A DNA stretch of 45,830 nucleotides from an uncultured Clostridia bacterium (GTDB lineage Bacteria; Bacillota; Clostridia; Christensenellales; UBA1242), in NCBI GenBank assembly GCA_944384445.1, contig CALWTL010000008.1, positions 1-45,830 on the forward strand, read 5' to 3'. The notes beneath the pieces are model-generated. The model searched no databases, was not told the DNA's origin, and saw nothing but the letters and a program-made list of their open reading frames with translations. The translations under genes were made by a program, and so were the position numbers. Of this stretch, positions 41,201-45,830 are shown one piece after another. The stretch's first letter is position 1. Each line of letters begins with the position of its first letter.

Positions 41201-41362
41201 AAATATTCACAATATATTATTGTAAGGTTTATCCTTACATATTGAGAGACAGTTCTATGCTCTAAAAAAATCGTAATATTTGTATTTATAATTTTGATTA
41301 TCAAACTTTTAAATACTTAGATGATTTACGGTTTCGAGTGTAAAAAACGTCTCTCTTTTTTT
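41201..41362 (+). ncRNA. Candidate self-terminated rod-shaped small RNA
   Basis: Downstream of tkt, TATAAT (41189-41194, weak -35 TTTATA) would start an RNA near 41201. It holds a 5' hairpin tgtaagg/ccttaca (41221-41239) and then a long rod: gagagac (41244-41250) / gtctctc (41349-41355), internal loop, gctc (41259-41262) / gagt (41336-41339), aatcgtaa (41269-41276) / ttacggtt (41326-41333), gtattta (41282-41288) / taaatac (41310-41316), closing in tttga-tta-tcaaa. Seven T follow the outer stem. A rod with a large central internal loop and about 160 nt resembles 6S RNA in general shape, but no sequence signature was recognised. Confidence 0.42.
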
Positions 41363-41400
41363 AAAAAAAAAGATGATAAATACAATATCATCTTTTTTAA
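41363..41400 (-). terminator. Terminator of rplM-rpsI
   Basis: aaaaaagatgata (41366-41378) pairs with tatcatctttttt (41386-41398); the A run at 41363-41371 gives a U tract on the minus-strand transcript, 8 bp after the rpsI stop. Confidence 0.82.
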
Positions 41401-41407
41401 ATTTATA

Positions 41408-41944
41408 TTAACGTTTGCTAAATTGTGGAGCCTTACGAGCCTTTTTAAGTCCATATTTTTTACGTTCTTTCTTTCTAGCATCACGTGTCACCAATCCTGC
41501 TTTTTTAAGTTCAGCTCTTAACTCTGGACGAAATTCTATCAATGCACGTGTAATTCCATGACGTAAAGCACCTGCTTGTCCTGATTTTCCACCACCATAT
41601 ATATTAGCTACTATATCAACACTGTTAACTGTGTCTGTTAAAACTAAAGGTTGTTTTACAATAGCAATTAAGGTATCTAAATCAAAATATTCATTAACTT
41701 TCATTCCATTAACTGTAATTTCACCACTACCTGTAGTAATTCTAACACGAGCTACTGAACATTTTCTTCTGCCTGTTCCTAAAAATTCTTGTGCTTTTGC
41801 TTTGCTTGATTTTGCTTTACTTGTTTTTGTAGTTTTTTTAGTTGAAGTTTTTGCTTCGCTAGAAGTTGTCTTTTTTGCATCTGATTTTTCAACAGCTTTT
41901 TTTGTAGTTTTCTTCACTTCTTTTTCTTTGATTTCTTCTGTCAT
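41408..41944 (-). CDS. rpsI: 30S ribosomal protein S9 with long N-terminal extension
   Basis: The S9 core spans residues 53-178: [36 protein letters not shown] and the C-terminal [18 protein letters not shown] that reaches the P-site tRNA. The core is of normal size (about 126 residues). Before it lies a 52-residue extension, first Glu/Lys, then Lys/Thr/Ser/Ala repeats, resembling histone-like basic tails. The extension reads in frame from the ATG that overlaps the rplM stop (TAATG), so it is translated. Encoded with rplM as usual. Confidence 0.95.
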   Translation of the reverse strand: MTEEIKEKEVKKTTKKAVEKSDAKKTTSSEAKTSTKKTTKTSKAKSSKAKAQEFLGTGRRKCSVARVRITTGSGEITVNGMKVNEYFDLDTLIAIVKQPLVLTDTVNSVDIVANIYGGGKSGQAGALRHGITRALIEFRPELRAELKKAGLVTRDARKKERKKYGLKKARKAPQFSKR

Positions 41945-42381
41945 TAATTATTACCTCCGTTCCAAACTTCTGGTTTTTGTGCTTGATTCTCATGTTCAGC
42001 ACCTTTATATATGTGAACGTGTTTTGCCATTGTCCTTCCAAGTGAATTTTTTGGAAGCATACCTTTAATTGCACGAAGTAATGCAACATCACTATGTTCT
42101 TTCATCATAGTTTTGTATTGTGTGAGATGTAGTCCAGATTGATAACCTGAGTATCTCTTAAAATATTTTTGTTCTTCTTTTTTACCTGTTAAAACAAGTT
42201 TATCACTATTTAATATAATAACGTTATCTCCACAGTCTACATTTGGTGTAAAAGTAGGTTTATGTTTACCACGAAGTAATTTAGCAGCTTCGCTAGCAAC
42301 TCTTCCTAATGCTTTACCATTGGCATCGATAATGTACCATTTCTTTTCAACTGTGGCAGGTTTTGCCATAATTGTTTTCAT
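41944..42381 (-). CDS. rplM: 50S ribosomal protein L13
   Basis: Primary-binding large-subunit protein. Family motifs: [33 protein letters not shown] near the N-terminus, [18 protein letters not shown], and the conserved [28 protein letters not shown]. Length 145 is normal. A GGGAGAG ribosome site is 6 nt from the ATG at 42381. First gene of the rplM-rpsI operon with an L13-type leader and consensus promoter upstream. Confidence 0.97.
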   Translation of the reverse strand: MKTIMAKPATVEKKWYIIDANGKALGRVASEAAKLLRGKHKPTFTPNVDCGDNVIILNSDKLVLTGKKEEQKYFKRYSGYQSGLHLTQYKTMMKEHSDVALLRAIKGMLPKNSLGRTMAKHVHIYKGAEHENQAQKPEVWNGGNN

Positions 42382-42480
42382 AAATATCTCTCCCTTAATA
42401 ATAATAGTCCTTATTTCGCGTTCGGACTTAAGATTTCAATTCTTCCGTGTGGCAAAAGAATCAAATCTTTTGAGCAATAC
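42382..42480 (-). promoter_or_regulatory. L13-type ribosomal protein leader
   Basis: The 100-nt 5' UTR of rplM contains, on the minus strand, a conserved-looking block TTTTGCCACACGGAAGAATTG, then AAATCTTAAGTCC-GAACGCGAAATAA-GGACT, where agtcc and ggact (42428-42424 / 42410-42406) form a hairpin directly before the ribosome site. This agrees with my recollection of the Firmicutes L13 leader, through which L13 represses its own operon. Confidence 0.6.
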
Positions 42481-42486
42481 TTATAA

Positions 42487-42515
42487 AGTATATAAAAAAT
42501 AAATGAGATTGTCAA
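42487..42515 (-). promoter_or_regulatory. Promoter of rplM-rpsI
   Basis: Minus-strand TTGACA (42515-42510), 17 bp, TATACT (42492-42487). Predicted start about 42480. Confidence 0.82.
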
Positions 42516-42802
42516 TAGAATTTTATGATTTAATTTAAAGATTACTCATTAATTATAAGATTTTATTCATACATAACTTCAAATGAATTGAAATTTATTA
42601 TAATTAAAATAACGTTATTAACAAAACGGTTTTGTTTTGATTGTATATTTTTAAAATTTTAATAATTATTATAATTATTTATAGATAGTTTTATATGTAA
42701 AAACAATAGGTATAATGTAGCACATAATTCTTAATATATTTTAAAACTAATATTTGATATAAATTGTGTTATTAAGTTATAATGCGATTATAATTTGTAA
42801 TT
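42516..42802. other. Gene-free stretch
   Basis: A/T-rich spacer between the rplM promoter and the end of the next minus-strand gene. The only structure noted is ttataat/attataa around a gcg loop near 42777-42793, a weak candidate terminator for that gene. No frame or promoter is convincing. Confidence 0.6.
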
Positions 42803-43525
42803 CTATATTAATTTATCCATTATCTTCAAAACTTTTTTATCTTGTTCACTAGTATCGGGTTTGTTTAATTGTTCTTTTATCTTTAATTTAATTTGTTCTT
42901 TTTCTAATAAATCAATATTAGATAAAAGACCATCAATTAGTTTTGATGCACTTGTTTTAAACTTTTCTTTATCTTTATCATTATTGTAGGTATCGACTAT
43001 GATTTTGAAAGAAGATAAAGTCATTGTAAACTTTTCATCTATGGTATATATTTTTTGAGTATCAGCATTTTGTAAACTTTCTTGAACAAATTGTGCATTT
43101 TTTATATTTCTTTTTATTGAAATCAATGTTATAATAACACCGATTAAACTAAATACAATACTCCATAATGTGTTGCTAACGAATATTGATTTTGCTTCTT
43201 CGTTATTTGTAATTAAAGTACATATTGTTTTAAATCCTTCACTAAATCCAATGTTTAATTCTTTCATAGCGAAAAAAGTTTCAACAATTAACATTGATAT
43301 TTCATTTAATAAAATTGACCAAATTGAAACCCATATATAAGTAAACCAATTTATTTTGTAATATTTTCTGTAAACAACAATTGATAAAGCGGCACTAATA
43401 GTTGCAATTATAGTAGAAAACACACCTAACTGATACATTAATCCCCATACAATTGCACCAGCTAAACAAATTACAAAACTTATAAATAATGCTAAAGGTA
43501 AAGAATTTTTCAATTTGTTGTTCAT
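42803..43525 (-). CDS. Hypothetical polytopic membrane protein
   Basis: A 240-residue protein with four or five hydrophobic segments in the first 140 residues (about 9-30, 33-50, 58-82, 118-140), then a soluble helical C-terminal 95 residues rich in Lys, Asp and Glu (KDKEKFKTSASKLIDGLLSNIDLLEKEQIKLKIKEQL). AGGAG ribosome site precedes the ATG. Resembles nothing I can name; lies alone between rplM and truA on the minus strand. Confidence 0.65.
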   Translation of the reverse strand: MNNKLKNSLPLALFISFVICLAGAIVWGLMYQLGVFSTIIATISAALSIVVYRKYYKINWFTYIWVSIWSILLNEISMLIVETFFAMKELNIGFSEGFKTICTLITNNEEAKSIFVSNTLWSIVFSLIGVIITLISIKRNIKNAQFVQESLQNADTQKIYTIDEKFTMTLSSFKIIVDTYNNDKDKEKFKTSASKLIDGLLSNIDLLEKEQIKLKIKEQLNKPDTSEQDKKVLKIMDKLI

Positions 43526-43671
43526 AAATACTCCTATTTTTAATTATTTTAACACATTTAAAAAGCAATGTAAATATATTATATATTTTTAGTATTGAAA
43601 TAAATATACATATAATTAAAGATTATAAATAAGATTATAATAAATAATATTAATAAAAAACTTTTGATATT

Positions 43672-44391
43672 TTATTCATATTTTACGTTTAAAAGATATA
43701 AAAATTCTGGTTTAGCTATGTTAGTAGCTTTGAATGTCTTATAAATATTTCTTTTTAATTCATGCAAATCAATTTTATTCATTCCAACTTCTAACATGGT
43801 CCCTACTATGTTTCTAACCATTTTATATAAAAATCCATTGCCTGTTATATAAAAATATAGATATAAACCGTATTTTTTAAGTTTTACATTATAAATTGTA
43901 CGAATGGTAGATTCATTTTCTGAATTAGAAGACCTAAAACCGCAAAAATCATGTGTTCCTAGCAATAATTTTATAAACTTTTTCATTTTTTTTATGTTAA
44001 TATTTGGAGATACTTGCAGAGCATCTGTGTATAGCGGTAAATCAGTTTGGGACATATACATTTTGTATAAATAAGTTTTCTTTTTAGCAGAAAATCGTGC
44101 ATGAATTTTAGTTGGCTGAATACTTAATATTCTAATACTTTTTGGTAGAAGTGCGTTAAGAGATTTTATCAATTTATATTGATCTATACTATTATTACAT
44201 TCAAAATGTACTGGTTGAAAATAAGCGGACACTTTTGCATCTGTTCGTCCACTTGCTGTACATTTAATATCTTCTTTTAGTAAAAAAGATAATTTTTCTT
44301 CAATAGCTTGCTGAATAGTATTTGCATTTTTTTGTCTTTGCCAACCTGAATAATCTTGTCCATTGTATGTTATTATCATCAAATATCTCAT
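43672..44391 (-). CDS. truA: tRNA pseudouridine synthase A
   Basis: Makes pseudouridine at positions 38-40 of the tRNA anticodon arm. The 239-residue protein has YNGQDYSGWQRQ, nucleophile Asp51 in SGRTDAKVSA, the mid-protein FSAKKKTYLYKMY and FCGFRSSN, and the C-terminal ITGNGFLYKMVRNIVGTMLEVG. The start at 44391 is chosen because a minus-strand TATAAT (44403-44398) ends 6 nt before it, with TTGCGT 17 bp further up; there is no ribosome site. The longer in-frame ATG at 44430 lies upstream of this promoter. Confidence 0.94.
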   Translation of the reverse strand: MRYLMIITYNGQDYSGWQRQKNANTIQQAIEEKLSFLLKEDIKCTASGRTDAKVSAYFQPVHFECNNSIDQYKLIKSLNALLPKSIRILSIQPTKIHARFSAKKKTYLYKMYMSQTDLPLYTDALQVSPNINIKKMKKFIKLLLGTHDFCGFRSSNSENESTIRTIYNVKLKKYGLYLYFYITGNGFLYKMVRNIVGTMLEVGMNKIDLHELKRNIYKTFKATNIAKPEFLYLLNVKYE

Positions 44392-44397
44392 ATATTT

Positions 44398-44426
44398 ATT
44401 ATAACTTGTTTTCAAAATTAACGCAA
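44398..44426 (-). promoter_or_regulatory. Promoter of truA, leaderless geometry
   Basis: Minus-strand TTGCGT (44426-44421), 17 bp, TATAAT (44403-44398), 6 nt to the ATG. Back to back with the nifJ promoter. Confidence 0.7.
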
Positions 44427-44430
44427 ACAT

Positions 44431-44459
44431 TTGCTAAAATTATAAACTTGTTTTATACT
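44431..44459 (+). promoter_or_regulatory. Promoter of nifJ
   Basis: TTGCTA (44431-44436), 17 bp, TATACT (44454-44459). Start about 44466, immediately before AAAGGGG. Confidence 0.65.
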
Positions 44460-44478
44460 TTATTCAAAGGGGAAAGTT

Positions 44479-45830
44479 ATGAGAAAAGTGACGATTGATG
44501 GAAATTATGCTGCAGCAAATATTGCATATATGTTTAATGATGTTGCTTGTATTTATCCTATTACTCCCAGCAGTCCAATGGCAGAAAATTGCGACCAATT
44601 TGCTTATGAAAATAAAAAAAATATTTTTGGTAATAAGTTATTAATTACACAGATGCAGAGCGAAGGGGGAGTCGCTGGTGCAGTCCATGGTAGTTTAATT
44701 GCTGGAGCAAAAACTACAACTTTTACATCTAGTCAAGGTTTAATGTTAATGCTTCCTAATATGTACAAAATTGCAGGTGAAAGTTTACCAACGGTTTTTT
44801 ATGTAGCGGCTCGTACAGTTGCTACACAAGCACTTAGCATATTTTGTGATTATAGTGATATTTATGCTTGTTTAAAAACAGGTTTTAATATAATTAATTG
44901 TTCAAGTGTTCAAGAAGTAAATGATATAGCTATTGCTTGCGAATTGGCAAGTCTAAAATCAAGTACACCATTTATTTGTTTTTTTGATGGGTTTAGAACA
45001 AGTCATGAATTAAATACAGTTTATATGTCAGAATTAGAGGATATTAAAAAAATCTTAGACAATAATGATATAATAGATTTCAAAAATCGTGCAATGAATA
45101 ATCATAATCCTTTCTGTGCTGGGACTAATCAAAATCCTGACGTTTTTATGCAAAGTAGAATTCGAGCATTAGACAGATACAAAAATGTTATTGAAATTGT
45201 AAAAAATTCATTAAAAAAACAAAGTGAAATAACGAATAGAATTTATGATACAGTAGAATTTTATGGAGATGAAAATGCACGTGATGTAGTGGTTGCAATG
45301 GGAACGGCTGCAGATGTTTTAGTACTTGCAAAAAAACAATACAAAGGTAAAATTGGTATATTAAAAGTTAGATTATTAAAGCCTTTTGATGATAAAACTT
45401 TTATTGAAAAATTGCCTAAAAATGTTCGTAATTTAACAATACTAGAGAGAAATTTAGATGTAAATGGCATTGATACGCTGACTAGTTTTGTACTATCAAG
45501 TCTGCAAAAACACAGGATTCATGCAAATACATATTCGGGTTGCTATGGATTGGGTGGTAAAGAGTTTACACCAGATATGGCGATGTCTGTATTTGATAAT
45601 ATGCAAAATAGAAAAAAAGAGTTCTTTACACTTGGAGTGTATGATAATGTGACTCAAACAAATTTAGAAATAAAAGAAAAATTTGTTGATAATATATCTG
45701 ATTTCAGTATGCGAGTTTATGGTTTAGGTAGCGATGGAAGTGTCAGTTCTGTTAAGAATATTATAAAAATTTTAGGTGAAGAAACTACAAGTTTTATGCA
45801 AGGATATTTTGACTATGATTCAAAAAAATC
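44479..45830 (+). CDS. nifJ: Pyruvate:ferredoxin oxidoreductase, 5' part
   Basis: The first 450 residues of a homodimeric PFOR/NifJ, running off the window end without a stop. It oxidises pyruvate to acetyl-CoA and CO2 while reducing ferredoxin or flavodoxin. Domain I is recognisable: VTIDGNYAAANIAYMFNDVACIYPITPSSPMAE with the conserved Pro-Ile-Thr-Pro-Ser-Ser loop, then QSEGGVAGAVHGSLIAGAKTTTFTSSQGLMLMLPNMYKIAGE, and domain II with VVVAMGTAADV and GILKVRLLKPFD. The ATG follows AAAGGGG with 6-nt spacing. The TPP and Fe-S domains lie beyond the window. Indicates an anaerobic metabolism. Confidence 0.95.
   Translation, partial: MRKVTIDGNYAAANIAYMFNDVACIYPITPSSPMAENCDQFAYENKKNIFGNKLLITQMQSEGGVAGAVHGSLIAGAKTTTFTSSQGLMLMLPNMYKIAGESLPTVFYVAARTVATQALSIFCDYSDIYACLKTGFNIINCSSVQEVNDIAIACELASLKSSTPFICFFDGFRTSHELNTVYMSELEDIKKILDNNDIIDFKNRAMNNHNPFCAGTNQNPDVFMQSRIRALDRYKNVIEIVKNSLKKQSEITNRIYDTVEFYGDENARDVVVAMGTAADVLVLAKKQYKGKIGILKVRLLKPFDDKTFIEKLPKNVRNLTILERNLDVNGIDTLTSFVLSSLQKHRIHANTYSGCYGLGGKEFTPDMAMSVFDNMQNRKKEFFTLGVYDNVTQTNLEIKEKFVDNISDFSMRVYGLGSDGSVSSVKNIIKILGEETTSFMQGYFDYDSKK

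Noticed and set aside
41631..42068. Plus-strand frame opposite rpsI-rplM
   Set aside because: Antisense shadow of two certain ribosomal protein genes.

Overview
This 45.8 kb window is a very AT-rich, low-GC bacterial chromosome segment. It uses the standard code: TGA occurs as a stop and TGG encodes Trp. The gene set (tmRNA with secG-rnr-smpB, SigA-type promoters, poly-U hairpin terminators, an L13-type leader, strong AGGAGG-type ribosome sites) points to a Bacillota (Firmicutes) organism. Pyruvate:ferredoxin oxidoreductase, a PflX-type radical SAM protein and a propionate/acetate CoA-transferase suggest a Clostridia-like fermenting anaerobe. I cannot name a genus. No phage, transposon, CRISPR array, tRNA or rRNA is visible, so this is mostly core chromosome with lineage-specific hypotheticals.

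Layout. 1-5.6 kb: trpS behind a leader that looks like a ribosome-mediated attenuator, a small membrane protein, an acyltransferase-3 protein with a Lys/Thr/Ser-rich tail, and a CoA-transferase. 5.7-6.9 kb: a small membrane peptide, an ArsR-family regulator and a hypothetical gene with operator-like repeats. 6.9-10.4 kb: glycolytic operon pgk-tpiA-gpmI. 10.4-14.9 kb: secG, rnr, smpB, a hypothetical gene, and tmRNA on the minus strand. 15.1-16.6 kb: pyk. 16.6-21 kb: two polytopic glycosyltransferases and a VTT/DedA-like protein. 21-23 kb: a zinc-ribbon/SPFH module resembling Bacillus ydjGHI. 23-29 kb: small unknowns, a lipoprotein, a PflX-like radical SAM protein, rpiB, a TM2 protein, mnmA and a hypothetical. 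29-33 kb: a TasA/camelysin-like secreted protein behind a structured 5' leader RNA, a hypothetical, and a lipoprotein. 33-39 kb: a possible CYTH-like protein, an RsmF-like methyltransferase, a coiled-coil membrane protein, a patatin-like lipase and a ComEC-like metallo-hydrolase. 39-42.5 kb: a degenerate shikimate-kinase-like gene, transketolase, a candidate small RNA, and rplM-rpsI on the minus strand. 42.8 kb to end: a membrane protein, truA, and the 5' part of nifJ.

Metabolism is coherent: lower glycolysis (pgk, tpiA, gpmI, pyk) feeds PFOR, and tkt plus rpiB supply the non-oxidative pentose phosphate pathway.

The most notable signals are regulatory. (1) At least ten transcription units place a -10 box 5-7 nt before an ATG with no Shine-Dalgarno sequence, implying routine leaderless mRNAs, which is unusual for Bacillota. 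(2) The trpS leader encodes a short leaderless peptide with one Trp codon followed by mutually exclusive antiterminator and terminator helices. (3) A multi-helix RNA starting at its own predicted transcription start fills the 5' UTR of the TasA-like gene. (4) A rod-shaped, self-terminated candidate ncRNA follows transketolase. All are read by eye from sequence; none has been computed or tested.
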